In this document: piece after piece, positions 1 through 11,399 of the stretch
Layout: each line of letters opens with the position of its first letter
Position numbering within the stretch: the first letter of the stretch is position 1
From: Sitta carolinensis
Taxonomy: Eukaryota; Chordata; Aves; Passeriformes; Sittidae
Assembly (NCBI GenBank): GCA_032173965.1
Contig: CM063294.1
Span: 9,972,452 to 10,036,451, forward strand
Length of the DNA: 64,000 bases
Reading direction: 5' to 3'
Notes under the pieces: model-generated
Told to the model about the DNA's origin: nothing
What the model saw: the letters and a program-made list of their open reading frames with translations, nothing else
Databases searched by the model: none
Translations under genes and position numbers: made by a program

Positions 1-330
1 TTCTCTTTTGTTTTTCCACTCTTTTGTTTTCTGTCTCATCTTCTCATTCTCCTCTTGTCTCTTATTTCCCTTTCTCTCCTCTATTTCCTTTCCTTTCCCC
101 TTTACTTTTTTTCCCTTTCCCTTCTCCATTTCTTTCCCTCTTCCCTATTTCCTTTCCCTTATCCAATTTCTTTCTCCTTTTCCCTATTCCCTTTTCCTTT
201 CTGCTTCTTCCCATCTCTTATTCTCCTTGCCTTTTCCTTTATTTTTCCTTCTCTTCTACTTTTTCCTTTTTTTTTTTTTTTTTTACTTTCTTCTCTCTTT
301 CACTCTTCTCCCTCTCTTCTTTCTCCCTCT
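1..330. repeat. Polypyrimidine (C/T) low-complexity tract
   Basis: The + strand is almost only C and T for about 330 bases, with rare A or G interruptions. It includes an 18-base T run at 267-284. There is no fixed repeat unit; it reads as short TTTCC/TCTCC-like words. The open frames across it encode only Phe/Leu/Ser/Pro-rich low-complexity peptides and are not genes. Long polypurine/polypyrimidine DNA can form triplex structures, which is a known property and not shown here. The tract begins at the window edge, so its full length is unknown. Confidence 0.9.
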
Positions 331-999
331 AATTGCTCCCTTGCTAAGAGCCAAAGGCAGAATTACAAATGCAGCCTTGGCATTGTGGTTTGCAGGATTC
401 TTCAGGGATGTTTTCTTCTGCACAGTATGTTCTGTATCTTCCTTTTGGATCGTCATCTCTGTGAAAGAGAAAATATTCCTTCTCTGTTCTGAGCACAGAA
501 GCATGGCAGAATTATGAAGTGTAAGGAACGTTCTTCCCTTTCTCAACATCCATATAATTACTGTCAAGCCAAACCAAAAAGCCTCAGGCTTAGAGATCAC
601 TAGAGTAAAGTTACATTTCGCAAGACAAAATCTGAACTCAGTGCTCAAAACAAAAAATTTGGTGACCAATTCTGTGTCAAAGACTAAAAGCAGGCATGAC
701 ATTTTGCTAGGAAAAAGCAGAGGCGCTCAGATTTGTTACCATATGGAATATAAATTAGTTTTATTTATATTTATTTGTTCCCTCCTGCTTCGCAAGGAGC
801 AAACTGAGCTATTAAAAGTCTTGATATTTTTTGTTTTTCAAAAAGAATTAATAGCACCAATGAAGAAAACATTGGAGGGGGGAGTAGATGTGCAGTACAG
901 TGACGTTGCCTTTTTTTGAGTTCTAATTCCTGGGTGGGAGCACTGGAGCTGTGTTGGATGGGAAACGTCTTCATGCAATGAAAGACTGCATTTGAATGC

Positions 1000-1002
<3 letters not shown>
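331..1002. other. AT-rich unique DNA, no gene seen
   Basis: Unique-looking sequence with no recognisable element. Open frames on both strands are short and have no family resemblance. Confidence 0.6.
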
Positions 1003-1030
<28 letters not shown>

Positions 1031-1031
1031 T
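1003..1031. repeat. Poly(T) run, 29 bases
   Basis: An uninterrupted run of 29 T. It does not look like the tail of a reverse-strand retrocopy: the sequence to its right has no recognisable gene, and no flanking duplication is visible. A long minus-strand open frame that crosses it is an artefact, because the run reads as poly-Lys. Confidence 0.95.
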
Positions 1032-1107
1032 GTTTACATTTTCAGCAAAACCAAGATGACACAGCTGGGCATGTTCAAAGTGAAATAAAAATAGGAGTGA
1101 ATAAATA

Positions 1108-1133
1108 AATAGTAGTAAAGAATAGTAGTAAAT
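1108..1133. repeat. 13-bp tandem duplication
   Basis: Two adjacent 13-base units (AATAGTAGTAAAG, then AATAGTAGTAAAT) that differ only in the last base. They lie in a short AT-rich patch directly before a CpG-containing stretch. Confidence 0.85.
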
Positions 1134-1199
1134 AAAAATGAAACTGAGCGAGCGCCGTGCGGAGCCTCGCAGAAGGAGCCCTCTGAGTGCCCCGGGTCT

Positions 1200-1250
1200 G
1201 GGAAAGGTGGTGCCAGGCTGGGGAAGGTGGTGCCAGGCTGGGGAAGGTGC
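1200..1250. repeat. 20-bp minisatellite, about 2.5 copies
   Basis: Unit GGGAAGGTGGTGCCAGGCTG, present at 1201-1220 (one mismatch) and 1221-1240, with a partial third copy from 1241. It lies in a GC-rich patch. Confidence 0.85.
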
Positions 1251-1260
1251 TCCCAGCTGG

Positions 1261-2230
1261 TGCCCAGGGAAGGAGGTTGGGTGGTGCAGGGAAGAAGGGG
1301 CAGGTGGGGCAGCAGCAGAGCTGGGCTCCTCTGGAACAAGTTTTTCCTCCCATGCTGTTCTCCCAGGCAGCCTTGTGCTGTGAGCTGAGCATGATTTTGG
1401 GTGTTTTGGGGTGCAGTGTTTAGTTGAGAAAAGGAAATTTTGGCTGCCTGTCCCCATGCCATGGTGAAGCCTCCTGCCTGCAGGCAGAGGAAGAGGAGGG
1501 GGTGGGAAAAGCAGGGAGGCTGCTGGGGGGGTTGGGAGCTGTAAGAGAAGAGGCTGGGAGACCTGGAAGTGGCAGGCAGACAGAGATAGATAGCAATTAG
1601 GATCTAGAAGCAGGCTGGGAGATAAGGAGTCACCGAAGATTTACTGTATGTATATGGACAGAAAGAAAGAGCGAGTACATTGGGAGCAGGGAGGGAGGTG
1701 TGTACGCACAGTAAATCTCTGGTGATGCCATATCTCTGGCAGCTCCTGCATCCTAATTGCTCTCTCCTTGGCTGCTGCTTTCTGGCCTCCAGCCACTTTC
1801 TCTCTATTTCCCTTCTACCTTCAGCACCACCTCCACGAGGCAGCGCTCAGCCCCTGTCGGGCTGGGGAGAGAAATGGAGATGGCACGGCTGGAGAGGTTT
1901 TCCTGAGCCTCCTGGGACTTGTGCTCTGCTCTCCAGTGCCTCCAGTGAGCCCTGGGGAGCAGAGAGGATCTGGAAATGCCATGGCTTTGCTCCTCATTCC
2001 TAGGCTTTGGGGCACAGCTGGGTGACCTGCACAGCCCGGCTGCCCTCGGGGGTTTTCCCTGCCCTTTGTGCTCAGGAACCAGGGAATTGCATTTACAGTT
2101 TGCAGCAGGGGGTTCGAGATGTGTTTATGGGTGTCACCATGGGGATCAAGGGCAGCTCGTGCTTGCCAGGACAGCAACGATCTTTGTAGTCTCAAGAGAG
2201 TTTGGGCACTGCCACCACTCTTAAATTTAC
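1261..2230. other. GC-rich unique block, no gene seen
   Basis: A purine- and GC-rich patch with no recognisable exon or mobile element. It contains a 14-bp perfect palindrome (CTGCCTGCAGGCAG, 1474-1487) just before a G-rich motif. Open frames are compositional artefacts. Confidence 0.55.
1498..1536 (+). other. Possible G-quadruplex motif
   Basis: Five G tracts on the + strand lie close together: G5 at 1498-1502, G3 at 1504-1506, G3 at 1514-1516, G7 at 1525-1531 and G3 at 1534-1536. The spacers are 1, 7, 8 and 2 bases. This spacing fits relaxed G-quadruplex definitions; folding is not shown. Confidence 0.55.
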
Positions 2231-3130
2231 ATTTAGGATCCTGTTCTTCGCCCAGGAACAGCCTCTAAACATCTGAATCGTTGGGATGGTCTTTCCTCAC
2301 CTTCTCAACATTCACACGTAGTTTCCCATGTGATTTTTCTTGGGTCATGTTCTATTTGCTTTAGGAACATGAGTAGCCCCAAGGACCTTCTCACAAGAAG
2401 GATTTTCCTCTCAAGGGTAGAAAGATAGTGGGATCTGCAGTATTGTGCTGAACCTTGCATCCCTTTAACTTTTGAGGATTTGTTTTCTCTACCAGACAGG
2501 AATAAATGCCTCTTTGAAGCACAGTAACATATTCTGACATGCATCTTAGAGATCATCTCCTGATTTGTTCAAACTCATACCAGTAATGCTTAATTAGAAG
2601 AGTTTTATAACAAGTAAATATTTTCTTAAATGCATAATTGATTGTGGAGGGAAGGAAGAACTGCAGGAATGGAAATCATACATCATTTCATTATTAATGG
2701 CAATGTCTAAATAAAATGCAGACCTTGTCATATTTAATGGATGGCTGAGTCCATTCTGCTTTAAAAAGCAAACTGCCTTTTTTTTTTTTAAAGGTGCCTG
2801 CATAATTTCAGCCAGTTTAGGTGGAATTTAAGATTTTCATAACGTGTTTGAGGGATTTAAAGTTTGTATGACCTAAACTAAGTTGTCTCAGAGCAAACCA
2901 ATAAGGAAATGGTCTTGGCATAGGTTTGAAAGTTAATGTTCTCTTAAATTTCTTTCCCCCCTGAATAAATTAATTTAGGGATTTTCTTACAAACTGCATA
3001 ACACCTAATGAAGGTTTTATATTTTTATTGTATATAAAACTGAAGCTGGTGGAGCTCTGCAGATTTACACTCACTGCAGCTGTGGTGATTAGTGTTACCA
3101 AAAGGCAAATTCTGATTCTTGACCATTTAT
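2231..3130. other. AT-rich unique DNA, nothing recognised
   Basis: No gene, repeat array or known mobile element could be seen. Short homopolymers only. Confidence 0.55.
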
Positions 3131-4090
3131 TAGCTGTGAGGAGTGCTGTGAGCGTTGCCGGGTGGTGCTGGGGTCTGAATGGGATTTGTGCAGCACAAGT
3201 CAGCCTGGCCTGGCTCTGCAGAGCCTGGGAGCAGGCTAAAGCCAGGAGGGAGATGTGGTGTCTGAGCACACCAGGGGTTGAAGCGCCAGAGAGAGGTGAG
3301 CAGGGGATGGGGTAGGAAATGAAGAGCAGATCTGCTGCTTGCTCAGTCCCTCAGCTTTCTGTGGCAGAGGGGGCCCTTGGGGCTGTGTTGTGTTTGCCTC
3401 CACCTGAAGAAGTCTTGAGTTGGTGTGACAGCCTGGATTGCAGGGCCAAGCTCGTTCTCTGGAGGGTGTGCTGAGGCAGGGTGGGTGCAGGTCTCCATGT
3501 CCTGGGCTGTGGAGAAAGGTGTCCAGAGGTGGCTGCAGGCTGGGGGCACTTTCTGTGCCTTAAGGACCTGATCCATCAGGGCAGCACTGGGAGCTCCTCT
3601 CAGCAGAGCTTCCAGAGTTCATCTCAACGCCTTACAAAGCTGGAGAGATTTGTCATATTATCCTCTGTGTGAGTGCCAGGAACAGCCACATGTTCCCATG
3701 ACAGGTACAGGTGACAGACACAGCACAGGCCAATTTTCTTCTGGCAGGATCACTCAGAGTGCACCATGGCACAGGCAGGACAGGAGTGGGTCTGTGTCTG
3801 GGCAGTGCCAGTGGTGCAGGCTGGCCCTGCTGGGACCCTCTGCCTTGGTTCAGGTGACACCCAGCACCCAGCCTGGGGCCCTGACAGCAATGGTGGGATG
3901 GCTGGAGGAGGAGAGAGGGTGACTGCAGGTGAAATGCAGTGTGAGAGGGAGAATGACTGAACTTGAAGCATCTTGGCAGCCCTGGGCACATGCTACAGCT
4001 GGTGCTTGCAAAAGGATGTCAGGGATTTTGTTCCCCGGCGTTTGGCAGTGCTGTTGTGTCTTCCTTGCCCAGCACAGATCACAGAGGCCT
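3131..4090. other. GC-rich unique block, no gene seen
   Basis: A roughly 1-kb GC-rich patch with approximate borders. Several open frames of 60-112 codons overlap on both strands, as expected from low stop-codon density. None has a recognisable domain. It could be an old, unrecognisable repeat. Confidence 0.5.
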
Positions 4091-6000
4091 TTAGATCTGA
4101 GCTGTGGAGAACTCCTGCTCTTCTCATCTCTTAATCTTTAAAATATTGCAAATAGTTCATTTGTTTTAAAGCTTTAAACTCAAGCCTTTGATGTTGCTTT
4201 TAGGAAGTTAAATAATAAAGCACAGTGTTCTCCGAATGAGGGCTTTTGTCAGAAAACCTTGCTTTACAATGAAAAGAAGGAAAACATAAATAAATGATAC
4301 TCAAATATTTATAAAGGCATTCAGCAGATCAAAATGCTTCATTCTGCCTTTATATTGTTACTTCGTGTCTCCCCATCTGAGACCATTTTTTGTTTAAACC
4401 ATGCAGTGCAGAATGTATTTTGCTTCTTATATCACTAATTTGCAGTGTTTTACTGAGTCCTTTCTCACAGGGACATCAACAGGGCATTCAAGGGACAGGG
4501 ATGTAAATATAGGAAGGTTGCTGCTGTGGCTGCCAGTTCTGTGCCTCCCTGCCATGGGTGAGCTCCAGGGATAACTTGAATTGTCCACAGGCTGATTGAG
4601 CCCTGTCTTTGTGCATTTCTCTTTCAGCAGTGCACATGTGAGAGAAGCCCCTGCCCCTAACATGTGTGAGGTGCCACTGCCTCCTCCTGCCCTGGGAATA
4701 TGGGATTCCCTGCTCCTGCCAGGGGCAAATCCCTGTCTCCAGCTCCTTTTAAGCCAACAGCAGGAATGCATCTTGAGCCCATTGCTGTGGGCATGGGGAT
4801 TGGTGGTCTCCTGTCTGCTTTTCCCCACCCCATCCCTCTGGATTGAGGGAAAACTGCTCTTACCCCAAGGAAGGGGGTCTCTAGAGGCAGAGATTCCAGG
4901 AGCACTTTAGAAGTCATATTTGGTTTGTTGGCTTTTTTTTTTTCCAAATAAATACTTGGCATCACTTCTGCCAGCATCTGAGCTCCTTCAGGTCCTTGTC
5001 TCTGCACGTTGCCCATGAACTGTGCTGCCATCAGTGAGGTCTGGTCGTGGTGTCATTGCCCCGAGGAAAATCCTTTCATTCTATCAGGAGGATCTCGGCA
5101 GGTCCTTGAAGCTCTGTTATGGTATCAATATGTGCTGCTAAACAGGGGAGGGAGAGGTTTTGGCACCCTGAGCCTGCACTGGGGTTTCTGTGTGCAAAGT
5201 GTCCTTTGGAAAAACACAGCCAAGTAATAAACCCAATGAATTTTAACAGAAAATCCAGAGTCATTGTTCACATTTCCAATTTGCCTGGCTGGGAGCAGCG
5301 TCCTGTGGTTGTCTCTGGGGACCTGGAAGAGGTTTTCAGATGTGGTTCTGAATCCATAGCATTCATTGCTTTCTGTGGCACATCTGACCTCCCTCAGTTT
5401 TTTTGTGTTTTTTTTTCCTTCTTTAAATATAAATAAGGTTTATTTATTTGTTTAAGTATTAGCCAAGTGCTGTATCGTAGGTTTGTAAAAAACCACACAA
5501 TCAGTACTTGCTATTGAGCAATGTTAATTCTTCTAAGACCTAAGCCTGAGTGAGTTGTAGCTTTTGTTCCTGGAAACTCAAGGATTCCTGGGATTCTCAC
5601 TGGACAATGAGATTATCTATTTTTCTGTGGCTTTGAATTTAACATATTAATTTTCTGCTGCTTGTTGTTTAATCACCCACAGTTCAAATGCAAACATAGA
5701 AGAAATCCTATTGTTAAAGGGAATTCGAAATGGATTAGAGAATTCTCAGCAAACTATGAAACCTGTTAAAGATACATCTGTACTTTGGTATTTTGATTTT
5801 CACTGTGGATGATGTGAAAAGAGAAAGTGTGAATTGTCCCAGCACACTGTCAGTTCGAGAAGCTGTTCTGAACCTTCCTATTCATCACTGGTGGGCAATG
5901 TTGTCCTGAATTATCAGAGCAGCAGCAAGTTTCTTGGATTTCTGGGGTACTCAGTGTTGAGTTTTGTCAGGCTGCAATCCCAGAGTTGTGCAGTGCCCTC
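4091..6000. other. Mixed-composition unique DNA, no gene seen
   Basis: AT-rich at 4091-4440 and 5420-5990, and moderately GC-rich at 4441-5400. Poly(T) patches of about 10 bases occur near 4935 and 5411. No exon-like or element-like structure was recognised. Confidence 0.5.
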
Positions 6001-6830
6001 AGCAGTGCCTGTGATCAGAAATGTGGTCAGAGAGACTTCTCATGGAAAGGATTGTCCGAGAAGTTTCCTTCTGCAAAAATACATGTAAAACTTGTCTCGT
6101 GCTGTTGTGTGGCTGTTGTGGAACCTGCAGTGGCCTGGGCAGGGAGGGGCAAGCTTGGCCAGGCACAGTTCTGTGTTCCTGCAGGGTGGAGGTCACCCAA
6201 GGGAAGATGGAGAGGAGGGGGAGGAGGGAAGGGCTCACACTGTGGGGTGATGGCAAAGCAGCCTGTCCTGCTGGCTCCAAAGGGGGTGGCACTGTGCTGT
6301 CCCCGTGGGAAGTGCCCAATCCCATGCTCTCAGCAGGGCTTTGCCCTGTGGCATTGCCTGCTGAGGGGAGGACTTGAGGTTGCTGTTTTTCTAAGGAGTT
6401 CCCGTGTTTCATTCATGATCTCTCCATCCCTGGCCTCAAGCTGCTGCTTTTAGCAGCTGGCGCTGTAGGGGCCCCTGCCCTGCCTGGCACCCCGGGGGCT
6501 GCCCCGGGGGTCTGCACACGAGGGGGATCTCGGTGTGTCCGTCTGTCCATCCCTGCAGTGCTGTGGGGCTCTGCCGGGGGGGTTAACCTGTTGGCTTTGC
6601 AGTCACCAGACCGGTAAAGCCCCAGAGCCTGTGTGAGCCTGGCAGGGACTTGCCTGGTGCCTTCTCGTGGAGCCAGTGGGTGGGCAAACATCCGTCTGTG
6701 CTGGGGGCATCAATCCCTCCCGGGAGCCCCTGCCCACCTCCCGAGTGTCCCGGGGCAGCCCTGTGGCTCTCGGTCCTCTCACATTACAGGGCCCTCTCTG
6801 TGGCTTCCTTGGCCTGTTACAATACAAATA
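6001..6830. other. GC-rich unique block, no gene seen
   Basis: GC-rich patch with approximate borders. It contains two copies of CCCCGGGGG separated by three bases near 6489-6510, and scattered CpGs at 6480-6610. No known gene or element was recognised. Confidence 0.5.
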
Positions 6831-7645
6831 AATAATCCTTACAAAAGCCCATGTGCCTCCTTGGGAAAATAACAGTTTTCACATGCAGATACGCAGGAAG
6901 TTAAAATTGGAAGCTCTGACTAGTCCTGCTGGTTTGTCCACACATTTATTCTGATATGATGCTTAAATGGAATCAGCTTTCGGCTCTGGCACTCGCAAAG
7001 TGCAGCTTTCCTACTCCCAGTCTCAGCACTAGAGGAGCAGGGATGGGAAATAAGGTCTGTTTCTAAATGAGTGGGAGAAAAATCAGGTATGTGACTCCAC
7101 TAATTCAGACAAGGCTGTCTCTCATTGTTTGGCAGTTCAACTACAGCTTCAGTACATGGGAAAAATTTCTCTTCCAATTACACAGCAGTTTTGTGGTGGC
7201 TGAGTGCTATAAATGGGACTGCTTTGCAGCCAAAGATATCTCATTCATAAATCCCACTGTTCCACTCTATAATTTTTCTCTTTTGGATAGATCAGTATTC
7301 TGTGGTCATATCAACCACAATCATGCAAGCAAAAATGAGTAGTTAAATATTGTGACAGTCCTATAAGTCTTCTTAAGGCGCTGTGCATAACACAGTTATT
7401 CAAAAGTGTCACTTGGTGCATGGAAGGGAATTGACCCTTTACTAATATTTCCAGTAAAAGCTCTTGATTAAAAAAAAGCAAAACAAACCACTGAAGATAA
7501 TCTGGGCTGGTTGGACAATTTATAAATTTTGCTCTAAGTGCCAATATTTTGACACCCATGTATACAGGCAGAGCTGTACAGAGACACACACAGATCCATT
7601 TGGGCTATAAAAATGCAGATGTGGTACACACTCTCTCAGATTTTA
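6831..7645. other. AT-rich unique DNA up to the LTR insertion site
   Basis: Ordinary unique DNA with nothing recognised. Its last five bases before the LTR continue into the 5-bp target duplication. Confidence 0.55.
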
Positions 7646-7650
7646 TCCTT
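7646..7650 (+). repeat. Left target-site duplication of the solo LTR
   Basis: TCCTT directly before the TG end of the LTR. It is matched exactly after the CA end at 8662-8666, which fixes the element borders. Confidence 0.85.
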
Positions 7651-8661
7651 TGTACTGGGTGTGTTGTATCAAGATGGGGTTGGTAGCAGGGGGGTTTCAG
7701 GGGTGGCTTCTGTGAGAAGCTTCCAGAAGCTTCCCCTGTGTCTGGCAGAGCCAAGGGCAGAGGCTCTGAGATGGGACCCACCACTGACCAAGGCTGAACC
7801 CAGCAGGGATGGTGGTGGCACCTCTGGGATGAGAAAGGAAGGTGGAAAAAACCCCTGGTGCTATTGCAGCCTGGAGAGAGGAGTGAGGCTGTGTGAGAGC
7901 AGCAGCCCTGCAGATGGCCAGGGTGGAGGACAAGGAGGGGAGGAGATGCTCCAGGTGCTGGGGCAGACATTCCCTGCAGGTCCACGGTGGGGCAGGGGGT
8001 GCCCAAGGATGCTGTGACCCTGAGGGAAGCATGTGCTGGAGCAGTTCCTGGCAGGATTTGTGGATCCATGGTGAGAGGAACCCACACTAGAACAGTTCCT
8101 GGCAGAATCTGATACCCCACTCAGGGGACACCCTGGAGCAGCCTGTTCTGAAGGACTGCACCCCATGGGAAGGGATCCACACTGGAGCAGTTTGCAGAGA
8201 ACTCCATGGGGGCTGTCCATGGAGAGCACTCACACCAGGGAAGCTCCTGTGGACTGCCTGCCATGGGAGGGATTCCATGCTGGAGCAGGGGAGGATCCCA
8301 AGGGGGAAGGAGGAGCAGAGAGGACGTAATGAAGAGGCTGCAGCCCCCATTCCCTATCCCCCTGTTTCTGGATGTAGAGAAAAATGGAAGTGAAGCTGAG
8401 CCTAGGAAGAGGTGAGGAAGGTGTTTTAAGGGGTTTCAAGATTTGGTTTTACTTCTCATTACCCTACTCTTTCTTGATTTGCAATAAATTAATGTCATTT
8501 CCCCAAGCTGAGCCTGTTTTCCCTGTGACAGTAATTGCTGAGTGATCTCCCCCTGTCCTTATCTTGACCCATGAGCCTTTCATTATATTTTCTCCCCAAA
8601 TCCAGCTGAGGAGGGGAGGGATAGAGCAGCTTTGGTGGGCACCCAGACTCAACCCACCACA
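7651..8661 (+). mobile_element. Solo LTR of an avian endogenous retrovirus (ERVL-like)
   Basis: A 1,011-bp element beginning TGTACTGGG and ending CCCACCACA. The ends form an imperfect inverted repeat (7 of the outer 9 bases pair), and perfect 5-bp duplications flank it. The middle (about 8030-8290) has degenerate 35-40-bp units, each built round CTGGAGCAG with a CCATGG-type end. A poly(A) signal AATAAA lies at 8483-8488, which gives + orientation. No gag, pol or env sequence and no second LTR are present, so it is most likely a solo LTR left by recombination between two LTRs. I recognise the layout from LTRs common in bird genomes. A 5-bp duplication is usual for ERVL-class elements, but the exact family name is not certain. 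Minus-strand open frames inside it are not genes. Confidence 0.88.
8483..8488 (+). promoter_or_regulatory. Poly(A) signal in the LTR
   Basis: Canonical AATAAA about 175 bases before the LTR 3' end, in the position expected for the R region of a retroviral LTR. Whether it is still used is unknown. Confidence 0.6.
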
Positions 8662-8666
8662 TCCTT
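8662..8666 (+). repeat. Right target-site duplication of the solo LTR
   Basis: TCCTT immediately after the CA end of the LTR, identical to 7646-7650. Confidence 0.85.
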
Positions 8667-9980
8667 ATACGTTCTCTTACTTTCTACAGATTATGTTTAT
8701 GAATTTAACATGACTCTCCCTCTCTATTTGCTGTCCCTGGGAACACCTCTAGCCGGAAAGCGAAAAAATGAAATACACATCTAAGGAAATGTTCCCATAA
8801 AAGAAATAACTCCCCGGTACCAGTGCTCTGTGCTCCCACACCCATTAGCATTCAGAGCAGCAGCCACTTCACACAGAGCCTGTGGGAGAGACCCAGGACT
8901 TCCAGCACTCCCACAGACCCCGTGTCACCTTCTCAGCTGGTGTAAATTGGGCACTTCAGGGGGAATGCTGGAGCTGAGCTGAATTGCACGAGCTGAGGCT
9001 GGGACTGGCACTGAAATTTGGGGTGACTGAGCAGCCTCTCCCTCACAAGTACACACATGCTGGGGCACGTCTTCACACGTGTCCCATGTGCAAGAAGGAT
9101 GAGGTACATGGATGCAGTTGAACACCTATATATGACTTTTTTTTCTAAGTCTCCTGCTGATCAAAACCACACAGAATGGTACTTTTGTTTGCACAACACC
9201 CATAACAGATTTTTCATCCCCCACTGCTATCTCCTTTCCCTTTTTTTTCCTTATCAACTTAAACAGAGCTGTCTGTCTAAAGTATATATTCACACCAAGA
9301 GGTCTAGTTATCCCATAATAAGCACGTGTAACTCCCATTAGTGTCAATGAGAACTTCACATGCATATCAAAGGGGAGAATAGATTCATATGCTGTGAGCA
9401 GGAGCTGAAATTCAGATTTATAGTTTATGTTGTGTTTAATGGATAAATTCTTTGGCAGAGAGCTAAAAACTATGAGGTGTTTATAACATTCCAGGTTCCC
9501 TTCCTTTTTAGTTAAAAGCAATAGCAGAACAAAAAATATAACTACCGCTCTGTTGTATTAAAGATGTACATATTTACAGCGAGGATTTTTTCCCCTTGCT
9601 CTTCTGATTTTTCTGTAATGGCTTTCCTGTTTTTTAAAACTCACAGATAGTGACCTCCAGGGTCTCCGAGGGCTGGACACACTTGTGTGGCCAGAGACCA
9701 AACTAAAATGAGAGATTAAAGCAATTCTGAAAGATTTCCTGATAGGCCTCTGCCAGCGCTATTTCAGAAAAAAAGTCCTCTGTCATCTGGCCCTCGGCCA
9801 TTTCCCGGCCACCTCTGTGGGTGTGGAGTGGGGAGGCATTTCAGAGCTGCTCTTGGAGCTACTGTGGAACTCTTTATTAAATATTTAACCTCTTTGCTTT
9901 TTTCCCCTGCCCCTAATTCAGCTGCACTGCAAGGAGAGCCGTTTTTCTAAAGGCATCCAGATGCTCTGGTGCCTGATAAT
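8667..9980. other. Mixed unique DNA, no gene seen
   Basis: No element or exon was recognised. The stretch near 9660-9900 retains several CpGs and could be a weak conserved block, but there is too little to call it. Confidence 0.5.
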
Positions 9981-10500
9981 GTGGCTATTGGGGAGGATGA
10001 GCCCTTGCAGCACTGATGGGTTTCATCCATGGTGTGGGGCATCCTGTGTGTGTGTGGGGTGACACAGGGATGGGCAGCTCATGCAGAGATTTTGGCTGGA
10101 GGAGGCTTGGAGCAGGATTGCAGCCTGTGAGATGTGTCAGGACAGAGGGATGTGGGACCCTCAGCTGCCTCAAGCCCAACCTGTCGCTCCCGCCGCTCCG
10201 ATACTGCCGAGGCTCGTCCCTCTCTCATCCACCTTTGGGCTGGATGACCCAGGTCTGGTATTTCCCTGCACTTCCAGCTCTGTTCCTCCCTTTTTGCCCA
10301 CTCTGAAGGAATCACAGCTCTGGGGACATGGGATTTCCACTGGCTTTGTGGTTTTGGGCAGCAGGATCCAAGCGTTCCTCGCGGTGGCATCGCGGTGGGC
10401 AGTGACCCCACAGGGGCACAGGGAGTCCCCAAGCTCCTGCTGTGTCCCCACCCATGGAAAGTCTGTGCTCTGGCATCCATGCTCTTGTGTGTGAGGTAGC
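9981..10500. other. GC-rich block with CpG clusters, no gene seen
   Basis: CpG clusters lie at about 10181-10220 and 10370-10400. Overlapping open frames occur on both strands (up to 179 codons on the minus strand), without recognisable domains or splice structure. They look like low-stop-density artefacts. Confidence 0.5.
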
Positions 10501-11399
10501 TCCCTGTGGAGACAGATTTTAGTTCTTTTTTGGCAAATAACTGGATAAACACAGCCACTTTCCTGATTGACTGAAGCGTTGCAAAGAAGTGTCCACTAAG
10601 GAATGGCAGGATGGTCACTGCTGGCCACCAGCTGGGAAAGCAAAGGATTCCTCTTCAAATAACTCCTGTTTCAGCCTCTTTCCTGCTCAGAAATAATGTT
10701 CTTCTACATTCCAGCATTGCCTAAAGTTAGGCATTAAGAAACACAAGCAGAGTTAAACCTTTGGAAAAGGGTTCCTAAGGTGAATTTTGGGGCAGGGATA
10801 AGAGGTGAGCAGTGACCCAGGCTGTGCCCCAGTTTGGCCCTTGGGCTAAGAAGATGCTCACCCGGGGCTGAGGGGCAGTTCCAGTGTGCTGAAAAAGCCA
10901 GTTCAGTGCTTCCATGGAGGAAACATACTTTTTCTTCACTATTTTAATTAATTTTAAGTGGAATCAGCAGCATGAAGTTGTTTTAAAAAATTGCATAACA
11001 GGAACCTCAGCTGATCTTTAAAAACTCCTTTTCAGAGGGAAATGGTGATTATAAATAAGAAGGCAGTTTTATAGCTCAATTACTTTAGTAACTTGATTTA
11101 ACAGCTTGTTTTTGTAAATCTACACCAGACCTAAGATAAAGGATTGATAATGTAATATGTAGAATACATTCAGCATAAAAACTGCAAATCCTACATCATA
11201 CCATTGGAAGAGAAACATAAATGCATGCCGAAGCCTACAGTGGTTTTATTTTAACTAGTATAATATAACAACATGACATGCTGTGAAAAATAAATAACTT
11301 TTGAAAATGCATTTTCCAGGAATGAAAGTAATATTGAAAAATGACTGAAGTAATCACTTTTGTATGGATTCTGAGAGCAAAAGAGACGAAAAGAATAAT
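10501..11399. other. AT-rich unique DNA, nothing recognised
   Basis: No repeat array, gene or known mobile element seen. Confidence 0.55.

Noticed and set aside
8..517. Three overlapping + strand frames up to 169 codons at the window start
   Set aside because: Phe/Leu/Ser/Pro low-complexity translation of a polypyrimidine tract.
771..1457. 228-codon minus-strand open frame, among the longest in the window
   Set aside because: It crosses the T29 run (read as poly-Lys) and a GC-rich minisatellite. No recognisable domain.
2107..2120. GGGTTCGAGAT-like word resembling a tRNA T-arm
   Set aside because: No matching A box, stems or anticodon arm at tRNA spacing.
7605..8229. Minus-strand frames of 111-171 codons
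   Set aside because: They lie inside or over the solo LTR, antisense to it, and are not retroviral genes.
8030..8290. Repeated units first considered as a CRISPR-like or satellite array
   Set aside because: The units are degenerate, have no unique spacers, and lie wholly inside the LTR.
10079..10618. 179-codon minus-strand frame
   Set aside because: GC-rich patch with few stops on both strands; no domain recognised.
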